From Blepharisma japonicum (taxonomy: Eukaryota > Ciliophora > Heterotrichea > Heterotrichida > Blepharismidae), in contig CATKHK010000005.1 of NCBI GenBank assembly GCA_949751835.1, forward strand, positions 186,001-250,000: a DNA stretch of 64,000 nt, given 5' to 3'. Position 1 is the stretch's first letter. Every line of letters begins with the position of its first letter. The position numbers and the translations under genes are program-made. The notes beneath the pieces are model-generated. The model was not told the origin of the DNA, searched no databases, and worked only from the letters and a program-made list of their open reading frames with translations. Positions 1-10,944 of the stretch are shown piece after piece.

Positions 1-452
1 GAATGCTCAGCATGGCAAACTCAGGCCCAAATACTAATAAATCTCAATTTTTTGTCACATATAGAGCGACTCCACATTTAGACAATAAGCATACAGTTTT
101 CGGAGAACTAATTGATGGGTTTGCAACTCTTGACGTACTAGAAGGACTGTCTACTGACTCAGAAGACCGATTCAAAGGGACTGAAGTGAAGATTTTGTCA
201 ACAGAAACCCCAAAAAATCCTTTTAAAGAAATGAAAGCACAAGTTATTGAGATGAAAACTAAAAAAAATGAAGACAAAGAAGAAGACTGGCTAGAAATCC
301 CACAACCGCTTAATGTCCCAAAGCCTAAAAAAGAAGGAGTTGGGAAATATATTGGCACAAATAAATCGAGTGCAAACTTGCCTATAGGGATGTTTGCAGA
401 GTACGACAGCAAAAAAACCTCAAGAACCACTTTTGATTTTAATAATTGGTAA
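1..452 (+). CDS. PPIL2: Peptidyl-prolyl isomerase PPIL2, C-terminal part (5' end outside window)
   Basis: Cyclophilin-type prolyl isomerase fused in its family to U-box domains; PPIL2 (Cyc4/Cyp60) is a nuclear, spliceosome-associated protein. The visible part begins within the cyclophilin fold: [16 protein letters not shown] is the hallmark active-site strand, followed by the HTVFG strand. After the domain comes a charged linker, then the GVGKYI motif and a tail ending FDFNNW, matching the GVGKYI...FGDFSSW tail typical of PPIL2 rather than of other cyclophilins. The U-box half must lie upstream of base 1. The frame is open from the window edge, so the first Met shown is internal. The stop is one base from the stop of the convergent neighbour. 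Confidence 0.9.
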   Translation, partial: MLSMANSGPNTNKSQFFVTYRATPHLDNKHTVFGELIDGFATLDVLEGLSTDSEDRFKGTEVKILSTETPKNPFKEMKAQVIEMKTKKNEDKEEDWLEIPQPLNVPKPKKEGVGKYIGTNKSSANLPIGMFAEYDSKKTSRTTFDFNNW

Positions 453-453
453 T

Positions 454-1170
454 TTATTTTTTAATCCCAACTAAGCTCATCCCTGTGTCAATATAGTTTA
501 CTTGTGTGTAGTCATCACTTTTTTTGAAAAATACTGGATCTCTGTATCTTTGAGCTATGAACTCTAGGTCTTGTCTGTAAATCATATGGATGTCTTTCAA
601 AGCAATTGAAAATTTGCCTTCTTTTTGGTCTTCACTATAAATCCCTATTTTAATACCTAGCACATTTATAACTTTTCCATCTGAAGAATCGAGTCTTAGA
701 GGATTCAATGGGTCTGTGAAATCTCTTATAAAGTTATTTAGAGGGATTTCCAAGGTGACAAATTTCTTAGATTTATCAATAACATGAGCCTAATTTGAAT
801 ATACTGTGTAGCAAGCCACGTTAAATGGCTCTCTTAAGGCAAGCTTTATTTGATAGGGCTGCCCATCAGTTTTAATTGTAATTCGCATCCCATTAAAATT
901 CTTGAATTTTGAAATAGCAATAGCTCCATTTGTAATTTCAGCATATAAAGGTCCATTATATTCTAGCTCCTTCAGATTTGAGAGTTCTCCTTCGAAAATC
1001 ACTATATAATTTCTACATTCATTATCTTTCATTTTTGCAATAGCTCTAGTGCCTGCGCCCAATCTATAATCAGTATCGATTTCTCAAAAAAATAGATCTG
1101 CTTCTTCTTGAAAATCAAACAGAAGAATCGCTTTATCTTTTATTGCTCTATTAATTGCAGGCTCTGACAT
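454..1170 (-). CDS. CIA30-domain protein (complex I assembly factor-like), one 15-nt intron
   Basis: CIA30/NDUFAF1-type proteins assist assembly of mitochondrial complex I; relatives act elsewhere, so the role here is inferred. Seen: an opening FDFQEEADLFFWEIDTD strand with its Trp encoded by TGA, then a GAGTRA motif, an FNGMRITIKTDGQPY core strand and a final edge strand, a beta-sandwich pattern usual for the family. The two halves lie in one frame but are separated by a stop, removed by a 15-nt GT...AG intron at 790-804. The start at 1170 is the first Met before the domain; no clear targeting peptide is visible. About 233 residues. The stop lies one base from the stop of PPIL2, so the genes converge with almost no spacer. 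Confidence 0.75.
790..804 (-). other. 15-nt spliceosomal intron in the CIA30 gene
   Basis: On the minus strand it starts GTATAT and ends AG, contains the in-frame stop TAG, and its removal joins two parts of the same domain without shifting frame. A length of 15 nt is the typical heterotrich intron size. Confidence 0.85.
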
Positions 1171-1361
1171 ACTCCAACTGAATTTCAATCCTATTTATTT
1201 TGTACTTTCACGAAATTCTGCTGTATAATGATTGAAGCTCTTGGAAAAATATTTAGAAGAAGCCTTAGCTGAAATGCGCAATCTTGAAAAAGCAGACCTG
1301 AAATTGCGAAACATAATTTTTATTTAATAAATTATTTCCCTATTAAAAATTGAGCTTTTTA

Positions 1362-4001
1362 TTATTTTTTACATATATCTGCGAAGCAAACAGGAGATTT
1401 GGAATATACAGTTCTTCGAAATGACTGACTGTTCGATTCATATGCTCTGTGCTTTATTTCAATTTCTGGAGGTGCTAAGGTCAGCTCTGGAGTTTTAACT
1501 TGTTGCTTTCTCAGCAAATGCATTAGTCCTGTCCCTTGCAAATGTTCAGTTTGGATCGGGGATGCATTTCTAATCACACTCATAGCTGCAAGTCTTCCAG
1601 GCTTCCTCAAATTTTCTTTAAAAATATTCTCTGAAGAGTGGCTCCTGCTTGACTGTTCATCAAAATTAAATTTTACAACATATCCATTAACAACAGTCCC
1701 TGGGTTGCTATTTTTCTCAATTTGTGAAGTCTTAATCGGCGGTCTTGGAATTCTCCTTTTAGACAATAATGTAACTTGCTCTTTTTTTGGTTTTGTCCTC
1801 AAAGAATTTTCTAAAATTTTTATTTTCTCTTTCTTTTTAATTTTCGGCTTTTTTACAACAATTTCCACCTCAAATTCTTCAGCAGCGCTTTGTGAGCTCT
1901 CAACACTATCGCTATCACTGTCCATCCCATCATCACAAATATCTTCAGCTAAAATTTGGTTCCACAAGTCTTCTTGATCAAAAATTTGTTCTTGAAAAGT
2001 CTCGTCACTTTGAAAATCTGAATCTTCTATAGTTGGATATTCAATGCCACCAGATCCTTGCTTAGCTTCAGGGTTGAAAAACTTCGTCACAATATGCTTG
2101 GAAAAATCAGATTTTTGGGTCTCAATTTCTTTAAGAAATGTCGAGATATAAACCAGGTTTTTTACAAAAATTTTTATCGACACGAAATTTAAACAGACTT
2201 TGGCTAGCTCTATTCCAAGAGATTCATAATGAGAAGGCTCCATATGGCAGCTTATTCTATCGTCTTCAAAGGGTTGAAGAGTTTCTGGGCCATAGAATGA
2301 GGCTTCCATTGTGTAGCTGTTAATAATTTTAAACTGTCTAAACACAACAATTCTCGCTGTGGATTCTTTGCTTCTTTCCATTTTGAATCGAGAGTCATTA
2401 TAAGAAAAAAATTGATTCTTCTCCATTAAAATAGGGACCATTCTTGCTAATAAATTTTTTCTTTTATCTGAAGATTCATAAGATTTTATAGAGCAGCCAT
2501 ACATGAAAACATTTCGTTTAGTGGAATGGCCATGCAAGTCGCAATATAGCATAATTTCATGAGTTTCCGAAAAAGTCTGCAGCATTTTTTTGGTGTAAAA
2601 AATAGTTGGGTGGAGTATTTTATTTGGATTAAGCCATCTTCTATTTAAATCAACTCCAAGCAGTGAAGATCGAGTTTTCCCATATCTTACTCCATCTGGG
2701 TTTAACATAGGAACTAGCCGAAAGACATAATGGCGTCTTAATATGCAGGCTTCTTTAGAATCTCCTAGCAAAAAATCAAGAAAACCTTTCATCATATATG
2801 AAGATACTGTTTCTCCAGAATGAACTCTGCTGGTTATGACTATGCCTTTTTTGTGTTTATGCTCAAGCTTAAGTGGAATTGATAGCTGTGATTGCTTGTC
2901 AACTCTACTTCTCCTTCGTTTTATCAGCCTTCTTGCTTCATCACTAATATCTCAACTGTACATTTCTTCTGTGAAAGGCATATAAGATTCGATATTTTCA
3001 GTTATTGTTACCATATAGCAAGCATTTCCAGCTATTGTTGAACATAGATTGTCCACTCTTGCAATATTTGGGTTGCTTTCTTTAACTATATCTAAATAAT
3101 CTGTAAGATCCTGGTAAGAATAAGGTTGAGAATAACAAAAATAAACCTCATCTCCAGGCTTTTCAAATGTATAGCAAAAAGTCAATGTGTAATATTTTCC
3201 AGCAGTATTTTCTGCACTTTTATTTCCTTCATAAATTTGATGCTGGTTTGGGTAATAAGCAACATTAAAACCTGCTCTTTTCCATTGATTTCCATTCAGT
3301 TTGCTTCTCGTCAAAGGCAGCATGCCATCATTATACAGGGACTCATATTTTCCTAAGTTTATGATATTAAACTTCACCGTTACAGGTTTCTTGTTCTTCA
3401 CACTGAAATAATACCACTGTGAACTAATTCTCTCCGAGTCACTCTCTAATATAAGATTATATTCATTTTCAGCTAGTCGAATCGCTTTCCTTAAATTCCC
3501 ACTTTCAAACTTACTATTAAATCGGAGAAAAGAATCAGCTGGGACTTCGAGTGTATAGTCACAATCCCAAGCCGGCTCTGGAGTATAATATTTCAAGTTT
3601 AAATAAGCTTCTTTATCAAAAAGTGGCGCTGACTTGAGCTCTTTCTTTAATTTTGAAGTCAATTGTATGTGGCCATCGTGAATAAAACCAGTATTTGATT
3701 TAAAAGAACTATCAGTTTTTTTGTGCACTATTGGCTCATCTGAAAACCTCGCTTTTGAATCATACACTAAAATTCCGTCATATTCGCACCTAAAGTGTTT
3801 GGTTTTTAATTTATTTAGTCTCTTTTTAGGGTTTTCTTTATAAGAATATACATTTGGATCAATATCATAACGGATTGTTTCCTTTGGTGAGCCGTAAGAC
3901 CATAAGCAATCTTCTGTGCTGCTTGAGTCAGAGTTTTTAGAAATATCTTCAGTGTTCAGACGTAAGGTAATTGGCATCACTTTCATTATTGCCTTTTTCA
4001 A
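1362..4001 (-). CDS. Cytosolic carboxypeptidase (M14, Nna1/AGBL family)
   Basis: Zinc carboxypeptidase that in this family shortens polyglutamate side chains on tubulin, hence a regulator of ciliary and cortical microtubules. About 879 residues. The N-terminal CCP domain is visible near residues 210-370 (SQWYYFSVKNKKPV, FNIINL, YTLTFCYTF). The catalytic domain follows: zinc ligands His394 and Glu397 in RVHSGET, His490 in CDLHGHS, MLNPDG and VDLNRRW substrate-pocket motifs, and the catalytic Glu near 566 in SYTMEASF. The two halves join through a TGA codon at 2952-2954 read as Trp. The C-terminal 260 residues are acidic then basic, disordered-looking. The start could also be a Met a few codons later. 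Confident of family; the exact CCP subtype is open. Confidence 0.92.
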
Positions 4002-5864
4002 TAAATTTAACTATTTATTTCTTAACAATTTAAACAGAGAATTTCGACAAAAATATACTTTGAAGATTAGTTTTGAGAGAAATAATTGTTGATTTATTAA
4101 AATTAGGTAAAATTAGATATCATCTTAAGAATTATAAAATTAAAGTAAAAATGTCTTATTCGAGAGGCTATGATTAAGTTTGAGAATGATGATATAATCC
4201 GACTCCTATTACTGAGGTCAATGAACAAACTGATCTATTGAATTTATTTGTAATTCATAGCTTTATTTCTAAAATTTATAAAAGTTTACTATAAGACAAA
4301 GCTTTCAAAAGAAATAATCAATTCTAGATCTTGATTAATATATAAAAGCTCCAGGAGGTAAGTGCAGAACAGATTACTGTATATCAAGCTATCAGATTTT
4401 AGGATAAGCTAGTCTACATACACTGCTACAATGTATCGGATATTATTTAGCAGAATTTCAATGTCATTAATTTTCTTACGCCAGTTTGCATGCCAACAAT
4501 GCCTATGTCAATGAGATCTCAAGTGTAACTTCCTCTAGCAAGATGCAATGGCAAAAAGACCAATTTCTCAATCATAGCCCAACGATATTATTTACTTTGT
4601 ACCAATAAGACGCCTTGAAATAGATTACTTGAAAACTCAGGCTTACTATGAGCCAGATATTGTCTTATATTTCATCGAGAAGCGAATGACAGCAGGAAGG
4701 GGAGAGCATAACTTAAACTTCAGCAGCCAAATTAAGAATCCTAATGGAACAGTGAGAAGATATGTCAAAGCTAATATTGAATTACTTACGGAAAGACTTT
4801 CTTTGGAATCGAGAGCATGAATATTGTTGAAGATGAAAATTTATACCCATGTATCATCTGTTTCACCAGGAAGCCTAATATTATGTGCACGTCAAATGTT
4901 CGCATACAATCCATCAAATGTGCTCTTAGAGCTCCATTGTGAGTTGCCCACATGCAGATTCTAAGGGTTTTCACTTCAAGATGAATCGTTTGATCAGATA
5001 AGAACATTTAAATAGTTTATTGTTAATTTATGTGCAGTAACATAGCATAAATTCTCCATAAAGATTAAGCACAGCAACTGCCTGATCCTTCATGATCAAC
5101 TCAGAGGGACAAAAGGTGCAAGACATTATATGATACTTTACGAATAAAAAACTAATGTTCACTCAAATCTAAAATTTTTCATAGGTTCCATTTATTGAAA
5201 TAAAGCTTATAAAGCAATAATCCTGCTATACTTAAGCATGAATTATCTTAAAATTCCCTCCTGCCATTAGACTTCCGAGAATGAGATTAGGTTCGATCTC
5301 ATGCATTGGAGTTTCGAAATCTTTATTTCAAAATCATCCATAAAAAGGTATTAATATTCTGTTATACTTAAGCAACTATACTTTATATCAATTTTGAAGA
5401 AAAAGGCATTAATTTCTTTACTAAATACACAAAAATCTCCAGCAAAAAAAATATTTTTTAATCAAATGTTATTAATTACGAACTTGACTATAGAATAGTT
5501 ATTTATTCAAATCCAATATAACAAAACTGAAGTTATAATATGCATCTTAAATTTATTTAAAATTAAATTTTTCACTATAACTAAGGAATCCAAAAATTAG
5601 TAAACTTGGATCAGTAAATTAAAGAGAACGTTCCAGAAAACCCAATTTAGATATAATTCTAAAAATTTTTATCTATAAATTCTCTTATTTTTATAAAAAT
5701 TATTATAAAGCTACAATACTCTCCTTAAACTTTCTTGTGTTTAACTTAGCTTCTTTCTGCTTCTTAATTCAACTACCCTTAATATTTCTTTTAAAACCCT
5801 GCTTAATCCACTTTTTTTGTCCAATCTATCATATTTCTTATTGAAAAACAGCTAGTAATTTTAC
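4002..5864. other. 1.9-kb gene-poor spacer, mostly noncoding
   Basis: Very AT-rich. Apart from the possible gene relic near 4.57-4.97 kb (listed separately) I see no coding frame, RNA gene or clear repeat. It separates the minus-strand carboxypeptidase from the plus-strand TMEM cluster and so includes both promoters. The stretch 5520-5860 is almost pure A/T. Confidence 0.6.
4578..4967 (+). pseudogene. Possible relic of an unrecognised gene
   Basis: With TGA as Trp a frame is open from 4578 to 4967 (about 129 codons) but has no upstream Met that fits. It includes YEPDIVLYFIEKRMTAGRG and RRYVKANIELLTERLS, which have protein-like composition and a GC content above the surrounding spacer. A second frame over 4740-4870 also reads like protein (KDFLWNREHEY), as expected of a decayed gene with frame changes. 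A 15-nt GTAAG...CAG string at 4356-4370 could be a fossil intron. No family recognised. It could equally be a chance opening. Confidence 0.25.
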
Positions 5865-6701
5865 ATGACAATCGACGAAAAGACCTTCAGCACCCTACAT
5901 GCACTAAAAATCTCAATTTGGGTTGGTATTTTTGTAGGTACTATTACCTTCGGATGCGGATGTGATAAAATTATCCCGAGTTATACAGCTTCCATTATAC
6001 CGCTAATAGCAGCTTTTATCATCCTCCCTATAACAGTTCAAATCTTACTCTATCGTGTTTGCCAGAATATGCGAGCACTTTCAAAACAAATCATTGTTTC
6101 TGTCGTATACAACTTGGCCTGTTCTGCAATTATTTTTGCATTTCTGGGCTGTTTGCTTCTAGACGAAGCAATTGACATACCATGGGCTGTAGTTTTTATA
6201 CCGGTGTGGTATGGGATGGCTATACTCTTATTATTTATAATTTTTATGTTCCCTGGCCTTACTCAAAGTGGGTATAACAGAGCAGCATTTTTGATGTGCA
6301 CATGGTGGATTGGCGTCTTGACTTGCACAATCTTGTGGGTCTGCCATCTAGATTATGGAACCCCTAATCTGTTTTTATACTGCTGGATACCTGTATTTGC
6401 AGCAGTTCTCACGCATTTAATAGCATATGCGAGAGAAAGAATACAGCTTAGAAGAATAAACCCTGATTTGCCATTTAAATCGAGAGAGGTCTTCTGTGTA
6501 TTTATATTGGTGCCTTTCACCTTTGTGACGATGATGAAACTTTATGTATTAACATGGCTACCAGCGTTATTCTTAGTTATCCCTGTTGCAAAGCTTATGG
6601 TTGTCTGGCTATTTTTAGAAGAGAAGGCTCATTGGGGTTGGTGTAAGGGATGTTGTGAAAGCAGAGAAGGAAAAGAGAAAAAATATGAATCAGTTTCTTA
6701 A
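5865..6701 (+). CDS. Multi-pass membrane protein, TMEM185-like, copy 1 of 3
   Basis: About 278 residues with seven or more strongly hydrophobic segments. The central pattern LLLDEAIDIPWAVVFIPVWYG resembles the LKLDG...W.VVF.PLW motif of TMEM185/TMEM60-type proteins (Pfam Tmemb_185A), so I place it there tentatively; function in that family is not established. It is the first of three tandem, same-strand paralogues with spacers of 350 and 80 bases. N-terminal pattern TLHALK.S.W and the GCGCD segment after the first helix are shared by all three. The start is the only Met before the first helix. Confidence 0.75.
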   Translation: MTIDEKTFSTLHALKISIWVGIFVGTITFGCGCDKIIPSYTASIIPLIAAFIILPITVQILLYRVCQNMRALSKQIIVSVVYNLACSAIIFAFLGCLLLDEAIDIPWAVVFIPVWYGMAILLLFIIFMFPGLTQSGYNRAAFLMCTWWIGVLTCTILWVCHLDYGTPNLFLYCWIPVFAAVLTHLIAYARERIQLRRINPDLPFKSREVFCVFILVPFTFVTMMKLYVLTWLPALFLVIPVAKLMVVWLFLEEKAHWGWCKGCCESREGKEKKYESVS

Positions 6702-7050
6702 TTAATTAGGTAATAATTTTATACAATCAGCTTTTATAATCTAACAAAATTTACTATCAATTTTATTTAAATTTGTATATCATAATAATTCCCCAAATTT
6801 TATTGAATTTAACATATATGCAGCTTATAATTCAATTAATTAAGCCAATAATCAATGATATCTTGATATTCTTATTTCAAAATTTTCAAAAGGTTTTTCC
6901 AAATTCATACAGTAAATGAAGCTAGAAACTTAAACTATTATCTTTATCTATCATTATTAAGTATATTAAGCTATGATTCATAAGTTTTAAATCTTATGCT
7001 TTTAGATGCTAAATATGCAAAAAACGAATATAAAAGCTTAAAAATTAAAT
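6702..7050. other. Spacer between TMEM-like copies 1 and 2
   Basis: 349 bases, about 80 percent A/T. No coding frame, RNA or repeat seen; it presumably holds the 3' end of copy 1 and the promoter of copy 2. Confidence 0.6.
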
Positions 7051-7863
7051 ATGATAATTGTTCAAGGCACACTTATTACACTTCAAGCACTGAAACTCGG
7101 AATTTGGGTATCTTTACTTGTAGGAGTCCTCACACTTGGCTGTGCATGTGATGAGATCATCCCAAGCTTTACAATCTCTGTAATCCCAATCATAATTGCT
7201 CTCACAATGGTCCCAATCTTGATTCATGTCTTCCTTAACTTTTTATCTCAAGGTGCGAATTTATTTGCAAAACCAATCTTACTATTTTGGGCCTATGCTA
7301 TTACGGTCTCACTAATCGTATTTACGATATTAGGGAGCTTATTACTTGACGGTATCATTAACCTATCACTTACAATTATTTTCAGCCCTTTTTGGTTCGC
7401 ACTTGCTTGTTTCTTTCTATTTTCAGTATTTATATCTGAAGTGCTCGTAGAAAATGACTATAAAAGACTGTCTATTTTATTATTCACATGGACAATTGCG
7501 CTTTACATTTTTTCATTTATGTGGATGGGGCATATAAACAATAAGTCCCCAGGAATTTTTGCGTTTGTGCTGACTCCCATTTATGTAGCGAATTTGATTC
7601 ACATAATTATGTTTGTGAATGAGCTTATGAACATGAAAAGAACTTTAGGGACAGTCACCATTAATACTCAAGAACTGCTGTGTATTTTAATGCTCCCTTG
7701 TTTTGCAGCTCTACTGATGGTTAAAATTTATACTGCGCCTTGGATCCCTGCTTTGACGATTGTAGGGCAAATTGCTGCAGTTTTGATGTTCTGCTTTTAT
7801 AAAGATGCACAAAGTTTATGGGTCAGAAATGATGATAAAAACAGTTACGAGACGATTTCTTAA
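7051..7863 (+). CDS. Multi-pass membrane protein, TMEM185-like, copy 2 of 3
   Basis: About 270 residues, the most diverged of the three paralogues. It keeps TLQALKLGIWVSLLVG at the N terminus, the cysteine-containing GCACDEIIPSF segment after the first helix and LLLDGIINLSLTIIFSPFWF in the centre, which is the closest of the three to the LDG...F.P.W motif of TMEM185-type proteins. Differences are mainly in loops and in the last third, where the LEEK.HWGW tail of copies 1 and 3 is replaced. This suggests an older duplication or relaxed constraint. The family call is inferred from motif only. Confidence 0.72.
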   Translation: MIIVQGTLITLQALKLGIWVSLLVGVLTLGCACDEIIPSFTISVIPIIIALTMVPILIHVFLNFLSQGANLFAKPILLFWAYAITVSLIVFTILGSLLLDGIINLSLTIIFSPFWFALACFFLFSVFISEVLVENDYKRLSILLFTWTIALYIFSFMWMGHINNKSPGIFAFVLTPIYVANLIHIIMFVNELMNMKRTLGTVTINTQELLCILMLPCFAALLMVKIYTAPWIPALTIVGQIAAVLMFCFYKDAQSLWVRNDDKNSYETIS

Positions 7864-7942
7864 TTAAGTAATTTATATTTTATATAAAGGGTAACTTTAT
7901 TCTAATCTCAGTCTATATGCGTTTTTTCACAATAAAAAATAT

Positions 7943-8758
7943 ATGACAATTGATTCGGGGAGTATAAGGACACTTCACGCACTCAAATTGACGACTTGGG
8001 TTGCGCTTTTTGTGGGTAGCATCTTATTCGGATGTGCTTGCAGCGGATGAATATCAAGCTATACAGCTGCAGTTGTTCCGATAGCAATCGCTTTAGTATT
8101 GTTCCCGATTGTAGTTACTTTTGCTGTAAATCATCTTGATATGTATGTGAAGAAGATTTCTAAACAAATTCTACTTTCGTGTGCATATAACCTTTCGCTA
8201 TCATGGCTGATTTTTGCATTTTTGGGCTGCTTACTTCTAGACGAAGCTATCGACATTCCTTGGGTATTTGTGTTCGCGCCAGCTTGGTATGGGTTTGTAA
8301 TCATCTTTTTATTCATAGTTTACATAGCTCCTGGTATGATTCAGAAAAAATACTTTAGAGCGCTATTTTTAGTTTTAGCATATTGGATTGCACTGTTGAC
8401 TTTCAGCATTTTATGGATATGCAACATAGAGTATGACAATCCAAACAACTTCCTATACGCATGGATACCTGTTGCTGCAGTGCTTGTTTTGCATTTTGTT
8501 ACTTATATGAAAGAAAGGATTCAATATAAAAAGACTCATCCCAATGAAGGCCTCCATACGTCCGAATTTTTCTATGCCATTCTTTCATTGCTACAACTCA
8601 CTGTTATGATGACTATCCAAATGGAAGTTCTTACCTTCATCCCTTCGTTTGTACTAGCAGCACCACTGGTGAAAGCAATGGTGGTTTGGCTTTATCTCGA
8701 AGAAAAATCTTATTGGGGTTGGGGACAGCCTCCAAATAAGGGGAAAGAGTATAATTAA
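7943..8758 (+). CDS. Multi-pass membrane protein, TMEM185-like, copy 3 of 3
   Basis: About 271 residues. The start at 7943 is supported by alignment with copy 1: MTIDSGSIRTLHALKLTTWV matches the copy 1 N terminus, and a TGA at codon 36 is read as Trp. Using the first Met after that TGA would lose the first helix. It keeps LLLDEAIDIPWVFVFAPAWYG and the C-terminal LYLEEKSYWGWG, so it is the closest relative of copy 1. It ends 37 bases before the NOM1 start on the same strand. Probably a membrane protein of the same kind as its neighbours; no enzymatic motif visible. Confidence 0.75.
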
Positions 8759-8795
8759 GCTAATTTGGTGTGTATCTAAAATTTAATCAATAAAT

Positions 8796-10922
8796 ATGAA
8801 GTTTTTCTCGAGGAAAGCTGAGAGAAAAGCTAAAAGACAAGAAAAAAAAGAAAAGAAGAATAAGCATTATAAAAAGATAATAGAAGATGAGCCTCCTGAA
8901 GAAATTGAAGAAGAAAAAATAATTCCAAAAAAAGTAAAGCTTGAGAAGAAACCCAAAAAGGAGCCAAAGTTCTCTGATGATGTGAAATATTTGGACGCAG
9001 AAATTGAAGAATTGGAAAGGAAACTTGGCGTAAAATCTTCTAACTCAAAAGAATCAGATAAAAACTGGAAAAAATTAAGAAATCAGCTTGAGTTAGATGG
9101 ATTTGGGGCTGATTTTTATGAGTTTTTGGAAGGAAAAGCTTTTAAAGAAGAAGATGAAGTCTCTGTGGAAGGATTTAAAGAAGGTGATGAAAGCCCAGAA
9201 ATAAGCTTAGTTTCTCCAGCTGGCAGTGAAAACTTTGAAGATGAAGAACATTTGGATTCCGAAGACGAAATGAATAGCGAAGATATGGAAGAAAATATGG
9301 AGGAGGAAGAAATTGAGGATGAAGAAGAGGAAGGAGAAATGGAAGAAGAAGAAGAAGAAGAAGAAGAAGAAATGGAAGGAGAAGAAGAAGAAGAAATGGA
9401 AGAGGAAGAAGAAGAAGAAGAAGAAGGCGAATATAGCGATACAAGCCAAGAAAATCCAAGAAAGAAGCAAAAAATTAGCGAAGAGCAGAACGATTCCAAG
9501 TACATTCCTCCAGCATTGAGAGCTGTGGATTCCACAAAAAAATTCAAAGGCCTATTAAACAGAATTTCTGACCAAAATATTGAGCCCATAACAGCACAAA
9601 TTTCAGAACTCTACAAAACTGAAAGTATGAATATCCTTAATGACAACTTGTGGGAATTTCTAGAATCAAGCGTTAATAGTTCAAATATGCCTCCTCAGCT
9701 TCTAGCTGTATATTCAGCTGAAATTTCTGCCCTTGGTAGACTTATTGGTAGAGAAATTCCTGCTTTTATTCTAGATAAACTATTCAATTGTCTATCACTA
9801 AACTCCAAGAGTTACCTATCAGTTTGGGGCTATCTTTATTATTTTGATGTGATAGGCAGTCAAATAATAACTGGACTGATTCGCCATTTAACTGAAAATT
9901 TGTCTGAAGACACTTTAGATCTTTTAATTTTGCTCTTCAATTTAATTGGGTTCAAGCTAAGAAAAGATGAGCCAGGAGAACTGAAAAAAATCATTGATGA
10001 AATCAGGGAAAAAGGGAAAAACGTAAAAAGTGATGGGAAGAGGATGGGCTTTATGCTTGAAACTTTGATGAATATAAAAAATAATAAGAAAATGATAAAC
10101 CAAACTGAAGACAGATTGAAATTCCTCAAAACGTGGCTAAAGAAAACTGTAGGTAAAAAAGCAAACGCCAAGGATGCAAAAATAACAGCTAGATGGGAAG
10201 ATTTAGGCAGCTCAAACTGGAGAAATTTATTGCAGCCAACTTTTGAATTCACAAAAAAAGCATCGTCTATTGATCCTGAGCTTGAGAAATTGGCTCAGTC
10301 CCAGCACATGAACACTGAAAACCGTAGACAAATTTTCAGCTTGATTATGTCTGCTGAAGACTATATGGATGCTTTTGCTAAAATATCCAAGCTGAAAAAA
10401 CAAGAAAGAGATATAGTCAGAGTCATTATTACTTGCTGTGGGCAAGAGCTTGCTTATAATCAATTTTATGCTTTGCTAGCTAGTCAATTGTGCATTGACA
10501 AGCCATCTTACAAATATTCTTTTCAATATGCACTCTGGGATAACTTAAAGCAGCTTCATGAATTTTCTATTAGAAAAATTTCAAATATTGCCAAACTCTA
10601 TGCCTATATGATTAAGACAGAAAGCATGGGGCTGGGATGTCTAAAGGCTGTAGACTTTGACAGTCTAAACGACAATTTATCAATGTTTTTAAGGATTTTA
10701 TTAGAAAACATACTTTTAGCAGACGAAAGCATAATAGCAAAGATATTTTACAAGGTTGGGAATAATGAAAAACTAAAGGCACTAGCTGAGGGGTTGAAAG
10801 TATTTTTGAAATTCGCAATTTTAAACCACCCTAGAAAAGGATTTATAGAGCAACTGGGAAATGAAAATATTTTCAAAGAAAAAATTAAGGCTGCAAGAGA
10901 TGTACTGAAAGGAATCTCATAA
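8796..10922 (+). CDS. NOM1: Nucleolar MIF4G/MA3 protein NOM1 (Sgd1)
   Basis: NOM1/Sgd1 is a nucleolar factor needed for small-subunit ribosome biogenesis and binds the helicase eIF4AIII/Fal1 in other eukaryotes. About 708 residues without introns. Order: basic N-terminal region rich in KKEKK (1-70), a conserved FSDDVKYLDAEIEELE segment, an acidic Glu tract at about 168-212, then KYIPPALR just before the MIF4G domain (about 245-455, with FKGLLNRIS and LLFNLIGFKLRKDEP), and the MA3 domain (about 505-610, NTENRRQIFSLIMSAEDYMDAF and ERDIVRVIITCC). The order and these motifs match human NOM1 closely. It converges with the next gene across 22 bases. Confidence 0.95.
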   Translation: MKFFSRKAERKAKRQEKKEKKNKHYKKIIEDEPPEEIEEEKIIPKKVKLEKKPKKEPKFSDDVKYLDAEIEELERKLGVKSSNSKESDKNWKKLRNQLELDGFGADFYEFLEGKAFKEEDEVSVEGFKEGDESPEISLVSPAGSENFEDEEHLDSEDEMNSEDMEENMEEEEIEDEEEEGEMEEEEEEEEEEMEGEEEEEMEEEEEEEEEGEYSDTSQENPRKKQKISEEQNDSKYIPPALRAVDSTKKFKGLLNRISDQNIEPITAQISELYKTESMNILNDNLWEFLESSVNSSNMPPQLLAVYSAEISALGRLIGREIPAFILDKLFNCLSLNSKSYLSVWGYLYYFDVIGSQIITGLIRHLTENLSEDTLDLLILLFNLIGFKLRKDEPGELKKIIDEIREKGKNVKSDGKRMGFMLETLMNIKNNKKMINQTEDRLKFLKTWLKKTVGKKANAKDAKITARWEDLGSSNWRNLLQPTFEFTKKASSIDPELEKLAQSQHMNTENRRQIFSLIMSAEDYMDAFAKISKLKKQERDIVRVIITCCGQELAYNQFYALLASQLCIDKPSYKYSFQYALWDNLKQLHEFSIRKISNIAKLYAYMIKTESMGLGCLKAVDFDSLNDNLSMFLRILLENILLADESIIAKIFYKVGNNEKLKALAEGLKVFLKFAILNHPRKGFIEQLGNENIFKEKIKAARDVLKGIS
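9297..9428 (+). repeat. GAA/GAG-rich microsatellite encoding the Glu tract of NOM1
   Basis: A run of GAA and GAG codons broken by a few ATG and GGA codons encodes the acidic tract. Such tracts are common in nucleolar proteins. The reverse strand is a shadow of poly-Ser/Leu/Phe frames with no meaning of their own. Confidence 0.9.
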
Positions 10923-10944
10923 TTAACACAATTTTTTTAAAATT

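Noticed and set aside
5285-5310. GGTTCGATCTC string like a pol III B box or tRNA T-arm
   Set aside because: The flanks do not fold into a T-arm, and no acceptor stem or anticodon arm can be drawn around it.
9116-9589. Minus-strand poly-Ser, poly-Leu and poly-Phe frames opposite the Glu tract
   Set aside because: Shadow of the GAA-rich part of NOM1 on the other strand.
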